Shown here one piece after another: positions 10,031-22,659 of a stretch of DNA of 64,000 bases. The position numbers and the translations under genes were made by a program. The notes under the pieces were generated by a model. It made no database searches. It saw nothing but the letters and a program-made list of their open reading frames with translations, and had not been told where the DNA came from. Each line of letters starts with the position of its first letter. Position 1 is the first letter of the stretch. The DNA comes from Mycobacterium colombiense (GTDB lineage Bacteria; Actinomycetota; Actinomycetes; Mycobacteriales; Mycobacteriaceae): assembly GCF_001953985.1 (NCBI RefSeq), contig NZ_MBEI01000079.1, positions 62,001 through 126,000 of the forward strand, in the 5' to 3' direction.

Positions 10031-10042
10031 GCGGGCAGCGTA
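10031..10042 (-). promoter_or_regulatory. Putative leaderless promoter of the O-methyltransferase
   Basis: Minus-strand TACGCT (10042-10037), then 6 nt, then the ATG at 10030. It supports the chosen start codon. Confidence 0.5.
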
Positions 10043-10171
10043 TTCCACTTCGGCGCGCAGTCCGACAGGCGCGCCTGAATCAGATCGGGGTGACACGCCC
10101 AACGGTCCAACTGCGTTTAAGGTCACTGCGCGCTGGATATCTCCTGCACAGCGCAGGTAACGATACGGTTT

Positions 10172-10187
10172 CTCAGGGTCAGCTCAG
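10172..10187 (+). promoter_or_regulatory. Candidate MprA-type direct repeat upstream of sigE
   Basis: CTCAG occurs at 10172-10176 and again at 10183-10187, an 11-bp (one helical turn) spacing within TCTCAGGGTCAGCTCAG. MprA is known to activate sigE in M. tuberculosis through loosely conserved direct repeats upstream of it. The match is by type and place only. Confidence 0.35.
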
Positions 10188-10232
10188 ATTGTTCATATAC
10201 CGCACATACTCCGGTACGCGACGGTAGGCCCT

Positions 10233-10988
10233 ATGGATCGCGGAGGGCGTTGGACCGGGAATACCGAATGGGAACTACCTGTTGGCACCAGTGACGAAGT
10301 GCCATTGTTCGGCACGCCGGATTCGGAGGATTTGATCATCACCACGCTTCTCAGCCCGTCCAGCATGTCTCATGCGCAGGAGCTCCCCGCCGACGAGTGG
10401 GTGGAGCCGTCCGACGCGCTGCAAGGGACCGCGGTGTTCGACGCGACTGGCGACAAGGCGGCCATGCCGTCCTGGGACGAGTTGGTGCGCCAGCACGCCG
10501 ACCGGGTGTACCGGCTGGCCTACCGGCTTTCCGGCAATCAGCACGACGCCGAGGACCTCACCCAGGAGACCTTCATCCGGGTCTTCCGGTCGGTGCAGAA
10601 CTACCAGCCGGGAACGTTCGAAGGGTGGTTGCACCGCATCACCACGAACCTGTTCCTCGACATGGTGCGCCGGCGCTCGCGCATCCGGATGGAGGCGCTG
10701 CCCGAGGATTACGAGCGGGTGCCCGCCGACGAGCCGAACCCCGAGCAGATCTACCACGATTCGCGGCTGGGCCCCGACCTGCAGGCCGCGCTCGACTCGC
10801 TGCCGCCGGAATTTCGTGCCGCTGTCGTGCTGTGTGACATCGAGGGTCTGTCCTACGAGGAGATCGGTGCCACGCTGGGCGTCAAACTGGGGACCGTCCG
10901 CAGCCGCATCCACCGCGGCCGCCAGGCGCTGCGGGACTATCTGGCCGCGCACCCCGATCACGACGCCGTGCGCGCCAAGTCGGCGTAA
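10233..10988 (+). CDS. sigE: ECF sigma factor SigE
   Basis: Extracytoplasmic-function sigma factor for envelope and surface stress. In this 251-residue product, region 2 spans about 84-150 ([21 protein letters not shown], then the -10 recognition helix [11 protein letters not shown]) and region 4 spans about 186-238 ([18 protein letters not shown], then the helix-turn-helix [22 protein letters not shown]; given in parts). The first 75 residues are poorly conserved. An ATG at 10365 (MSHAQELP) is a possible second start downstream of an internal SigE/SigH-type promoter, echoing the multiple promoters and starts known for M. tuberculosis sigE. rseA, htrA and tatB follow. Confidence 0.97.
   Translation: MDRGGRWTGNTEWELPVGTSDEVPLFGTPDSEDLIITTLLSPSSMSHAQELPADEWVEPSDALQGTAVFDATGDKAAMPSWDELVRQHADRVYRLAYRLSGNQHDAEDLTQETFIRVFRSVQNYQPGTFEGWLHRITTNLFLDMVRRRSRIRMEALPEDYERVPADEPNPEQIYHDSRLGPDLQAALDSLPPEFRAAVVLCDIEGLSYEEIGATLGVKLGTVRSRIHRGRQALRDYLAAHPDHDAVRAKSA
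10257..10284 (+). promoter_or_regulatory. Candidate SigE/SigH-type promoter inside the 5' end of sigE
   Basis: GGGAAT (10257-10262), an 18-bp spacer and GTTG (10281-10284) match the stress-sigma consensus GGAAY-N18-GTTG. It lies within the first codons of sigE, so its transcript would have to use an internal start such as ATG 10365. M. tuberculosis sigE is known to have a SigH-dependent internal promoter. Confidence 0.55.
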
Positions 10989-11117
10989 TCGCCGAGCGCC
11001 CGCCTAACGTTCGGGCAGCTATTCAGCCGCATTGCGGTCTTGGCCTCGGCATCGCGCGCCCTCTCGCGTTACATTCGAATAAGGCGGCGTTAAGAAATGC
11101 ATGGCGAGGAGTTGGTG

Positions 11118-11513
11118 ATGCCCGATCGTGGACATGTGTTCCGCCGCGCGTTCTCCTGGCTCCCCGCTCAGTTCGCCTCCCAGAGCGACGCCCCCATTGG
11201 GGCACCACGCCAGTTCGGGTCCACCGAGCACCTGTCCGTCGAAGCAATCGCGGCGTTCGTCGACGGCGAGCTCCGGATGAACGCGCACCTGCGGGCCGCG
11301 CATCATCTGTCGTTGTGCGCCCAGTGTGCGCGCGAGGTCGAGGACCAGAGCCGGGCGCGCGCTGCGCTGCGTGATTCGCGCCCCATCCGCATCCCCAGCA
11401 CGCTGCTCGGCATGCTCGCCGACATTCCCTACGAGTCGCCCGACGACTCCTCCGCGCAGGCAATCGACCGCTTCGCCGACCGTGACGGACGTGAGCGGCG
11501 CAAGCGCCGGTAG
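11118..11513 (+). CDS. rseA: Anti-sigma factor RseA
   Basis: Zinc-associated anti-sigma factor that binds SigE and releases it on stress. The 131-residue protein has the ZAS motif H63-x3-C67-x2-C70 (HLSLCAQC) preceded by the STEHLSVEAIAAFVDGEL helix. There is no membrane segment, so it is a soluble anti-sigma like Rv1222. The ATG at 11118 (MPDRGHVF) is preceded by GAGGAG and matches the M. tuberculosis start region; an in-frame ATG at 11097 lacks that support. The C-terminal tail is shorter and less Gly/Ser-rich than I recall for Rv1222. It follows sigE by 129 bp. Confidence 0.93.
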   Translation: MPDRGHVFRRAFSWLPAQFASQSDAPIGAPRQFGSTEHLSVEAIAAFVDGELRMNAHLRAAHHLSLCAQCAREVEDQSRARAALRDSRPIRIPSTLLGMLADIPYESPDDSSAQAIDRFADRDGRERRKRR

Positions 11514-11571
11514 CGTCCAGTCCACCCCACACGCGCGTTCATGCCGACCGACGGCGCGCCATGGATACTAG

Positions 11572-13172
<1,601 letters not shown>

Positions 13173-13173
<1 letters not shown>

Positions 13174-13589
13174 TGTTCGGCAGCCTGAGCTGGGAGCACA
13201 TGCTCGTCCTCGTCGTGGTCGGGCTGGTGGTCCTTGGGCCCGAGCGGCTGCCAGGTGCCATCCGGTGGACGTCCAACGCCTTGCGTCAGACGCGTGACTA
13301 CCTAAGCGGTGTGACCAGCCAACTGCGCGAGGACCTTGGTCCCGAGTTCGACGATCTGCGCGTCCCGCTCAGCGAACTGCACAAGCTGCGGGGCATGACA
13401 CCGCGCGCGGCGCTGACCAAGCATCTGCTGGACGGCGACGACTCCTTCCTGACCGGAGCCTTCGACAAACCCGCGAATGGCGCCGCGCCGCAGACCCCGC
13501 ACCCGGCCCCGCACCCGGCGAACGGCCAGGCGCTGACGGCCGAACAACAGGCCGGCGGTCACACACCGTTCGACACCGACGCGACCTGA
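13173..13589 (+). CDS. tatB: Sec-independent (Tat) translocase protein TatB
   Basis: Component of the twin-arginine export complex that docks folded precursor proteins. The 138-residue protein has one N-terminal membrane helix (about 5-22), the short hinge [10 protein letters not shown] and an amphipathic helix up to about residue 60, followed by a variable Pro/Ala-rich tail. Its ATG begins on the final A of the htrA TGA (TGATG), so it is translationally coupled to the protease. A Tat substrate, the amidase at 37912, is encoded elsewhere in this window. Confidence 0.95.
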
Positions 13590-13613
13590 CGGCCATCAGC
13601 GGCCGCGGGTGGG

Positions 13614-14771
13614 TCAGCGCCGGGTCGGATCGAGCCCCAGCGATACGCCGGCGAGCCCGCGCTTGCGCGACGACAAGCTGTCGGCCACCCCGCGCAGCGC
13701 CTTGCCCACCGGCGAATCGGGTGCGCTCAGCACCAGCGGCGTGCCGGAATCACCCGCCGCCACCAGCTCCGGATCAAGCGGGATCTGCCCCAGCAGCGGC
13801 ACGTCGGCGCCGACCGCCCGGGAGAGCCGCTCGGCCACCTGCTGGCCACCGCCCTCACCGAACACCTGCAGCGTGGAGCCGTCGGGCAGGGTGAGCCCGG
13901 ACATGTTCTCCACGACGCCGACGACGCGCTGACGGGTCTGCAGCGCGATGCTGCCCGCCCGCTCGGCGACCTCGGCCGCGGCCAGCTGCGGCGTCGTCAC
14001 CACCAGGATCTCCGCGTTCGGAATCAGCTGCGCCACCGAGATGGCGATGTCGCCGGTCCCCGGGGGCAGGTCGAGCAGCAGGATGTCCAGATCGCCCCAG
14101 TAGACGTCGGCCAGGAACTGCTGCAGCGCGCGGTGCAGCATCGGCCCGCGCCACACCACCGGGGTGTTGCCCTCGGTGAACTGGGCGATGGAGATGACCC
14201 GGACCTCGTGCGCGATGGGCGGCAGGATCATCGACTCGACCTGGGTGGGCCGCTCGGTGGTGCCCATCATCCGGGGGATGGAATGGCCGTGGATATCGGC
14301 GTCCAGCACACCGACCGACAGGCCGCGGGCCGCCATCGCCGCCGCCAGGTTGACGGTGACGGTGGACTTGCCGACCCCGCCCTTGCCGGACGCGACGGCG
14401 TAGACCCGGGTCAGCGAATTCGGTTGTGCGAACGGGATAACGGGCTCGCGCGCGTCGCCGCGCAACTGCTTGCGTAGCTCGGTGCGCTGCTCGTCGTTCA
14501 TCACGTCCAGGGTGACCTTGACCGCGCCGGTGCCCGGGACGTCGGCGACCGCCTGGCTGACGCGGTCGCTGATCTCGGTTTTCTTCGGGCAGCTGGCGGT
14601 GGTCAGGTAGATCGCGACATGCACCGCGCCGTCGGGCTCGGTGTCGACGCTCTTGACCATCCCGAGTTCGGTGATCGGACGCCGCAGTTCGGGGTCGATC
14701 ACCTTGCCCAGGGCGGTGCGGATAGCCGCGCTCAGGTCGGCTGCTGAATCGGAAGAGTCATGGCGGGACAT
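13614..14771 (-). CDS. mrp: Mrp/ApbC-type iron-sulfur cluster carrier ATPase
   Basis: A 385-residue P-loop protein that binds and delivers Fe-S clusters. It has an N-terminal MIP18/DUF59 domain (about 10-95) and a deviant Walker A GKGGVGKS (129-136), then LDADIHGHSIPRMMG and LLDLPPGTGD. The usual CxxC cluster motif of the C-terminal half is replaced by ENMSGL, as I recall for other mycobacterial Mrp proteins. The start is ATG 14771 (MSRHDS), with TACACT 8 nt upstream; a GTG at 14774 is in frame. Convergent tatB ends only 24 bp away: Rv1225c-lpqX are absent here. Confidence 0.93.
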   Translation of the reverse strand: MSRHDSSDSAADLSAAIRTALGKVIDPELRRPITELGMVKSVDTEPDGAVHVAIYLTTASCPKKTEISDRVSQAVADVPGTGAVKVTLDVMNDEQRTELRKQLRGDAREPVIPFAQPNSLTRVYAVASGKGGVGKSTVTVNLAAAMAARGLSVGVLDADIHGHSIPRMMGTTERPTQVESMILPPIAHEVRVISIAQFTEGNTPVVWRGPMLHRALQQFLADVYWGDLDILLLDLPPGTGDIAISVAQLIPNAEILVVTTPQLAAAEVAERAGSIALQTRQRVVGVVENMSGLTLPDGSTLQVFGEGGGQQVAERLSRAVGADVPLLGQIPLDPELVAAGDSGTPLVLSAPDSPVGKALRGVADSLSSRKRGLAGVSLGLDPTRR

Positions 14772-14785
14772 CACCGCCGAGTGTA
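14772..14785 (-). promoter_or_regulatory. Putative leaderless promoter of mrp
   Basis: Minus-strand TACACT (14785-14780) lies 8 nt before the ATG at 14771. No Shine-Dalgarno is visible. Confidence 0.4.
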
Positions 14786-14840
14786 GGCGTGCGCGACGAT
14801 GCCGTTTTGCGGCGTCCCGCCGGGCTGTTTGGTGGGCCGG

Positions 14841-16184
14841 TCAGTTCGCCGGACCGGGTCCCGCCGGCTTCGGCTTCAGCGCGCCGGGAGCCGCGCCCGA
14901 CGGGCCGGCGGGCTTGGGCGCCGGCGCGGCCTGCGAGGGTCCGGCGGCCGCGGGAGCCGGCGCCGCGGCCGGGGGAATCGGCGGGGGTCCGGCGTCCGGG
15001 GGCGGCGCGCCGAACGGCGGCGGCGCCGGGGGCGCGAACGGTGCCGGAGGCGCGAACGGCGGCGGAGGGCCGGCGGGAGGCGTGCCCTGCGAGCCGATGC
15101 AGATCACCGTGCAACCGGGAAGCTGGGCCGGCGCCTGCTGGGGCGTGGGCGTCATCCACGGGAACATCGGCGGGGGGCTGACGAGTGCCGGGCTGCTCAG
15201 GTCGATCAGCGGAATGCGCGCCAGCGGGTCGTCCAGCGGCAGGCCGTTGATGTTCATCGGCAGGTTGGGGCCGAGCCCCTCGGGGTGCTCGAGGTGCGCG
15301 TCGCCCAGCGGCGGCGGCGGTCCGGTCATCGGCGGCAGGTCGACCGGCACGACGCCGGTGGCGTAGGCCGCCGCCCAGCCCAGCACGTTCTGCGCGTAGG
15401 GCATCGAGTTGTTGTAGCGCAGGATCGCGGTCAAGACCTGCGTCTGATCACGCAGGTTGAGCCCGCCGCTGCACAGGTAGCGGGCGGCCGCCAGGGTGGC
15501 GTCGAAGATGTTCTGCGGATCCGCCACGCCGTCGCCCTTGCCGTCGGAGGCGTAGCGTGCCCAGGTCCCCGGCAGGAACTGCATCGGTCCCATCGCGCGG
15601 GCGTAGGTGACGCGGTTGCCGGCGCTGCTCTGGATGATCGTTTCGTTGCCGGGCAGCGTGCCGTCCAGCGACGGTCCGTAAATGGGGCTGATCGCGGTGC
15701 CACGGGCGTCGACCGCACCGCCGCCCGCGTGGCCCGATTCGATGCGTCCGATGCCGGCCAGCAGGTTCCAGCTGACGCCACAGCCCGGGGCGGCGGCGGC
15801 CATCTTCTGTTCCGCGCTGCGGTATGCGGCCAGCGCGATGCTCGGAATGCCCAGTGCGCCAGGCGCGTTGACGATCATCGCCGGCGGCGGCGCGGACAGT
15901 GCGGGCTCGGCGACGTGGAAGACGGTCGGGCCGCGGTCGACCGCGACGACGGCGGGCCCGGTGAGGTCGGGGATGGTCGGCGAGACCGCGGCCACCGGGG
16001 TGACGGCGGCATGCCGCGACGGCATTCGCACCGGAAGCGGAGGGGCCGCGGCGCTGACCGCCCCCGCGAAGACCAGTGGAGTAATCATTGCTACGCCGAA
16101 AATCGGCTTGCGCGTGTTCCGAAGTGCTCGCTGCCGCTCAGTCGCGGCGGCGGGGCTCTCACCCCGGCTTCCCCCAATGCGCAC
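14841..16184 (-). CDS. Secreted lytic transglycosylase with proline-rich tail (Rv1230c-like)
   Basis: A 447-residue MltB-type (SLT_2) murein transglycosylase. A hydrophobic signal/anchor spans about 28-48, then a linker; the catalytic domain runs about 115-280 with the acid Glu149 in GRIESGHA, the AMGPMQFLPGTW motif (197-208) and RYNNSMPYAQNVL. The last 120 residues are an extremely Pro/Ala/Gly-rich tail likely to span the cell wall. The start is GTG 16184, with a near-consensus TAGGAC 6 nt upstream. It cleaves peptidoglycan during wall remodelling; the partner is unknown. Confidence 0.88.
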   Translation of the reverse strand: MRIGGSRGESPAAATERQRALRNTRKPIFGVAMITPLVFAGAVSAAAPPLPVRMPSRHAAVTPVAAVSPTIPDLTGPAVVAVDRGPTVFHVAEPALSAPPPAMIVNAPGALGIPSIALAAYRSAEQKMAAAAPGCGVSWNLLAGIGRIESGHAGGGAVDARGTAISPIYGPSLDGTLPGNETIIQSSAGNRVTYARAMGPMQFLPGTWARYASDGKGDGVADPQNIFDATLAAARYLCSGGLNLRDQTQVLTAILRYNNSMPYAQNVLGWAAAYATGVVPVDLPPMTGPPPPLGDAHLEHPEGLGPNLPMNINGLPLDDPLARIPLIDLSSPALVSPPPMFPWMTPTPQQAPAQLPGCTVICIGSQGTPPAGPPPPFAPPAPFAPPAPPPFGAPPPDAGPPPIPPAAAPAPAAAGPSQAAPAPKPAGPSGAAPGALKPKPAGPGPAN

Positions 16185-16288
16185 TCGACCGTCCTAGGTG
16201 TGAGCTGGGCTTACTTTCGTTAGCTCGGTGAACCAGATCACCATACATAACTCTTGTGACACGAGTGGCGCAATGGTCCAAACGGTTC

Positions 16289-16831
16289 TCACCTGGATTT
16301 CTTAGCCGTGCGCTCCAGGCCGTCGCCGCCCTGAATCGCGTCGCCGTCCGCGGTTTCGGACAGCAGATTGGTCAGCAGTTCGCGCACGTCATCGAGCTCG
16401 TGACGCAAGTATTCGCGGGTCACGCCCTCGCCCACGGCCAGCCGCAGCGCGGCCAGTTCGCGGGCCAGGTACTCGGTATCGGCTTTGGTTTCGGCGGCGC
16501 GACGACGGTCTTGCTCCAGTGCGACCCGGTCGCGGTTCTCCTGGCGGTTCTGCGCCAACAGGATCAACGGGGCGGCGTACGCGGCTTGGGTCGAGAAGGC
16601 CAGGTTCAGCAGGATGAACGGATAGGGGTCGAAGCGCTCCGCGACCGCGATGAGATTGAATGCGATCCACATAATCACCACGACCGTCTGGATCAGCAGG
16701 TAGCGACCGGTGCCGAAGAAGCGCGCGATCGACTCGGTGATCTGCCCGACGGCCTCTGGGTCCAGCCGCGGCGAATACCTGCGCGACGTCCGCGGGGTGT
16801 ACAGGCCCCGCGGGGCCGAGGATTTACTCAC
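16289..16831 (-). CDS. DUF1003 membrane protein (Rv1231c-like)
   Basis: A 180-residue protein with two membrane helices (about 43-63 and 70-93) forming the DUF1003 hairpin (PYPFILLNLAFSTQAAYAAPLIL), then a long charged helix with coiled-coil character (RRRAAETKADTEYLARELAALR). Function unknown. The start is GTG 16831, which overlaps the TGA of the MgtE-N/CBS gene as GTGA; this coupling, the matching length of Rv1231c and the domain start together decide it. The association with an MgtE-like sensor domain hints at a role in divalent-cation handling (inference). Confidence 0.85.
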   Translation of the reverse strand: MSKSSAPRGLYTPRTSRRYSPRLDPEAVGQITESIARFFGTGRYLLIQTVVVIMWIAFNLIAVAERFDPYPFILLNLAFSTQAAYAAPLILLAQNRQENRDRVALEQDRRRAAETKADTEYLARELAALRLAVGEGVTREYLRHELDDVRELLTNLLSETADGDAIQGGDGLERTAKKSR

Positions 16832-18135
16832 TCGGGTCCTCCCAGTCCATTGGTCCGGCCGGCGGCGTCGAACTCCTGCATGTCCACCCGCCAGTCGTGC
16901 GGCAGCAAGTGATCGAGCAGGTCGTCCACCGTTACCGCGCCGAGCAGATGATTCTGATCGTCGACCACCGGTCCGCACACCAGGTTGTACGCGGCCAGGT
17001 AGCGGGTGACCGCACCGAGCGGAGTCTCCGGCGTCAAGGTCAACAGGTCGCTGTCGACGATCCCACCGACCAGGGCCGCCGGCGGCTCACGCAGCAGTCG
17101 TTGCAGGGGAACGCAGCCCAGGTAGTGGCCGGTGGGGGTGGCCGTCGGCGGGCGCGCGACGAACACCATGGACGACAGCGCGGTGGTGAGTTCGGGGTCG
17201 CGAACCCGGGCCAGCGCCTCGGCAACGGACGTGTCGGGGGTCAGCACCACCGGGTCCGATGTCATCAAGCCGCCGGCGGTGTCGGGGGAATGCGCGAGGA
17301 GCCGGCGCACCGGCTCGGACTCATCGGGATCCATCCGGGTCAGCAGCATCTCGGCGTCGGTCGGGTTCAGCACCCCGAGCAGATCTGCGGCGTCGTCGGG
17401 ATCCATCTCCTCGAGCACGTCGGCGGAGCGTTCGGTGCCCAGCTGCGACAGCACGTCGGCCTGATCCAGTTCGGGCAGCTCCTGCAAGACGTCGGCCAGT
17501 CGGTCGTCGTCGAGCGCCTTGAGCACCTCGTAGCGCCGCTTGACCGGCAGCCCGCGGATGGCATCCGCCACGTCGACCGCCCTGCGGCCCTCGAACTGGT
17601 CCAGCAGTTGGGTCACTCCCTGGCCCGGCAACGCCAGCGCCGACGGGGTCAGGCCCTGCACGTTCTGCCAGTCGACGACGTGGACGGGGCCGCGTCGTCC
17701 CAGCCGCCTCGGCACGCGGACGGCGACCCTGGTGACCATCCAGTCCCGAGTCCTGGTCTGTTCGATCCCCAGGTCCGTGATGACCACGTCGAGGCCCGCC
17801 AGCTCCGGCAGATCGGGGTCCTTCACCTTGACTTGCGTGTCGAGCACCTGGCCCATCGCCAGCACCTCGCCGGGCCGCTGCACGAAATGGCGCAGGGACA
17901 CGCTGCCGGTGCTCAGCGTCACGGCGTTGGGTTCGATGGAGGCGACCCGCAGGATCGGGATGAAGATGCTGCGCCGCGTCGCCAGGTCGACGACCAGCCC
18001 GAGGACGCGCGGTTGCTGGCGCACGATGCTGATGCTGATCACGACATCGCGCACCCGCCCCACGGATTCGCCGAGCGGACCCAGCACCAACATCCGCGAC
18101 AGCCGCGCGATGTACACCCTGTTGACCGATCCCAT
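16828..18135 (-). CDS. MgtE N-domain/CBS protein lacking a transporter domain (Rv1232c-like)
   Basis: A 435-residue soluble protein. The N-terminal 90 residues resemble a PRC-barrel (LGESVGRVRDVVISI). Residues about 180-290 are an MgtE intracellular N-domain made of repeated helices (DDDRLADVLQELPELDQADVL...), and about 300-420 are a CBS pair (MTSDPVVLTPDTSVAEAL; LLTLTPETPLGAVTRYL). In MgtE channels these modules sense cytosolic Mg2+; here the channel itself is missing. It is co-transcribed with the DUF1003 membrane protein, which could be its membrane partner (inference). TAGGCT lies 8 nt before the ATG. Confidence 0.87.
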   Translation of the reverse strand: MGSVNRVYIARLSRMLVLGPLGESVGRVRDVVISISIVRQQPRVLGLVVDLATRRSIFIPILRVASIEPNAVTLSTGSVSLRHFVQRPGEVLAMGQVLDTQVKVKDPDLPELAGLDVVITDLGIEQTRTRDWMVTRVAVRVPRRLGRRGPVHVVDWQNVQGLTPSALALPGQGVTQLLDQFEGRRAVDVADAIRGLPVKRRYEVLKALDDDRLADVLQELPELDQADVLSQLGTERSADVLEEMDPDDAADLLGVLNPTDAEMLLTRMDPDESEPVRRLLAHSPDTAGGLMTSDPVVLTPDTSVAEALARVRDPELTTALSSMVFVARPPTATPTGHYLGCVPLQRLLREPPAALVGGIVDSDLLTLTPETPLGAVTRYLAAYNLVCGPVVDDQNHLLGAVTVDDLLDHLLPHDWRVDMQEFDAAGRTNGLGGPE

Positions 18136-18149
18136 GGAGGTAAAGCCTA
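18136..18149 (-). promoter_or_regulatory. Putative leaderless promoter of the MgtE-N/CBS gene
   Basis: Minus-strand TAGGCT (18149-18144), then 8 nt, then the ATG at 18135. Confidence 0.45.
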
Positions 18150-18262
18150 GGCAGCCGTCGGCCCGATGGCCGACAACCCGGGCCCGGCGTCGCTGGGTCT
18201 GACGCGTGGCGACCCGCTGCGCCCGGCTGCGCCGCGCGTGCGATCGCCCCGGGCCTGACGCG

Positions 18263-18688
18263 CTAAAGCGCGTGCAGCCTGAAGATCACGATCACCAAAA
18301 TCACCACCAGTGTGGCGATTCCGATGACGATGCCGGCCACCGCCAGGCCGAAGCCGTCCTGGCGAGTCCGCTTGATCTGATCCAGGGCGATCGCGCCCAG
18401 CACTATGCCCACGATCGAGCCGATGCCGCACAGCAGGCCGGTGAAGGCCGCGATGAGCGAGGCGATCGCCAGACCGTTCGTCCCGGCCCGGTGGGGTCCC
18501 GGGGGGCCGTAGCCACCCTGGTAATCCGGCGTCGGGTAGTAACCGCCCGGATAGCCGGGGGGCCCGTAGGTGGGCGGCTCCCAGGGCGCGGTCGCGTCCG
18601 GCTGGTCGGCGGCATCGCCGCCGGCGGCGGGCCGGTCGGCCTTCTCGTGGTGGCCGCCCTCGCCGAAGCCGTCTCCGGGAGCTGTCAT
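18263..18688 (-). CDS. DUF4190 small membrane protein (Rv1233c-like)
   Basis: A 141-residue protein. The N-terminal 70 residues are hydrophilic and rich in Pro, Gly and Tyr (PPTYGPPGYPGGYYPTPDYQ). Two membrane helices follow (about 73-103 and 117-139), separated by ALDQIKRTRQDG, the DUF4190 pattern. Function unknown. The ATG at 18688 (MTAPGDGF) is supported by TAGGTT 7 nt upstream; a TTG three codons earlier is unlikely. It is divergent from the gene at 18926. Confidence 0.82.
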   Translation of the reverse strand: MTAPGDGFGEGGHHEKADRPAAGGDAADQPDATAPWEPPTYGPPGYPGGYYPTPDYQGGYGPPGPHRAGTNGLAIASLIAAFTGLLCGIGSIVGIVLGAIALDQIKRTRQDGFGLAVAGIVIGIATLVVILVIVIFRLHAL

Positions 18689-18701
18689 GGTGTTCAACCT
18701 A
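18689..18701 (-). promoter_or_regulatory. Putative leaderless promoter of the DUF4190 gene
   Basis: Minus-strand TAGGTT (18701-18696), then 7 nt, then ATG 18688. The remaining gap up to 18925 holds no other feature I could support apart from the GGAGG of the next gene. Confidence 0.5.
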
Positions 18702-18925
18702 GCCCATGCGCAGGTGGCGGGTGGCGCCGCGAATCGCCGCCAGGCGCACGAAGCTGCCGCGGCGGGTGGGGGCCCATCCGGAACGAAATCCCGGCTCGTC
18801 GTGGCACCGCGACCGGATCCGCGTCGCCGGGCGAACCGTGTTCACGCAGGTGACGCGACGTCGATGGATAGGGTGAGGAGGCCCTGAGATGAAACGACGG
18901 CCGAGGCGGAGGACAATGAGCGGCG

Positions 18926-21803
<2,878 letters not shown>

Positions 21804-21814
<11 letters not shown>

Positions 21815-22655
21815 CGGGGCGGGGCTGTCGACGGGCGCGCGGCGCACCGCGATCTGGGCCGTCATCGACACCCTGGTGGTGGTGTATGCCCTTCTTCCGG
21901 TGCTGTGGATCTTCAGTCTGTCGCTGAAGCCGAGCTCAACGATCAAGGACGGCAAGCTGATTCCGTCGTCGATATCCTTCGACAACTATCGCGGCATCTT
22001 TCACGGTGACTTCTTCAGTTCGGCGCTGATCAACTCCGTCGGGGTCGGGTTGATCACCACCGTGATCGCGGTGGTGCTCGGGGCGATGGCGGCGTACGCC
22101 ATTGCCCGCCTGGACTTTCCGGGCAAGCGGCTGCTGGTCGGAACCACCCTGCTGATCACCATGTTTCCCGCGATCTCGCTGGTGACGCCGCTGTTCAACA
22201 TCGAACGATTCATCGGCTTGTTCGACACCTGGCCCGGCCTGATCCTGCCCTACATCACCTTCGCGCTGCCGCTGGCGATCTACACGCTGTCGGCGTTCTT
22301 CCGGGAGATCCCTTGGGATCTGGAGAAGGCGGCGAAAATGGACGGCGCGACGCCGGCCCAGGCTTTCCGCAAGGTGATCGTGCCGCTGGCGGCCCCCGGG
22401 GTGGTGACCGCGGCGATCCTGGTGTTCATCTTCGCCTGGAACGATCTGCTGCTGGCGCTGACGCTGACCGCCACCAAAGCGGCCATCACCGCGCCGGTGG
22501 CGATCGTGAACTTCAGCGGCAGTTCCCAGTTCGAGGAGCCGACCGGCTCGATCGCGGCCGGCGCCGTCGTGATCACCGTCCCCATCATCGTTTTTGTTTT
22601 AATCTTCCAACGACGAATCGTCGCCGGGTTGACCTCCGGCGCGGTGAAGGGATAA
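21804..22655 (+). CDS. sugB: Trehalose ABC importer permease SugB
   Basis: MalG-type permease of 283 residues with six membrane helices and the EAA loop [21 protein letters not shown] chose ATG 21804 (MAANGAG) because GGGGG lies 8 nt upstream; a GTG at 21795 is an in-frame alternative. Pairs with SugA to form the membrane channel. SugC begins 4 bp after its stop. Confidence 0.94.
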
Positions 22656-22659
22656 CTCG

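Noticed and set aside
14799-16223. 474-codon plus-strand frame over the transglycosylase gene
   Set aside because: Arg-rich shadow of the Pro/Ala-rich tail on the other strand.
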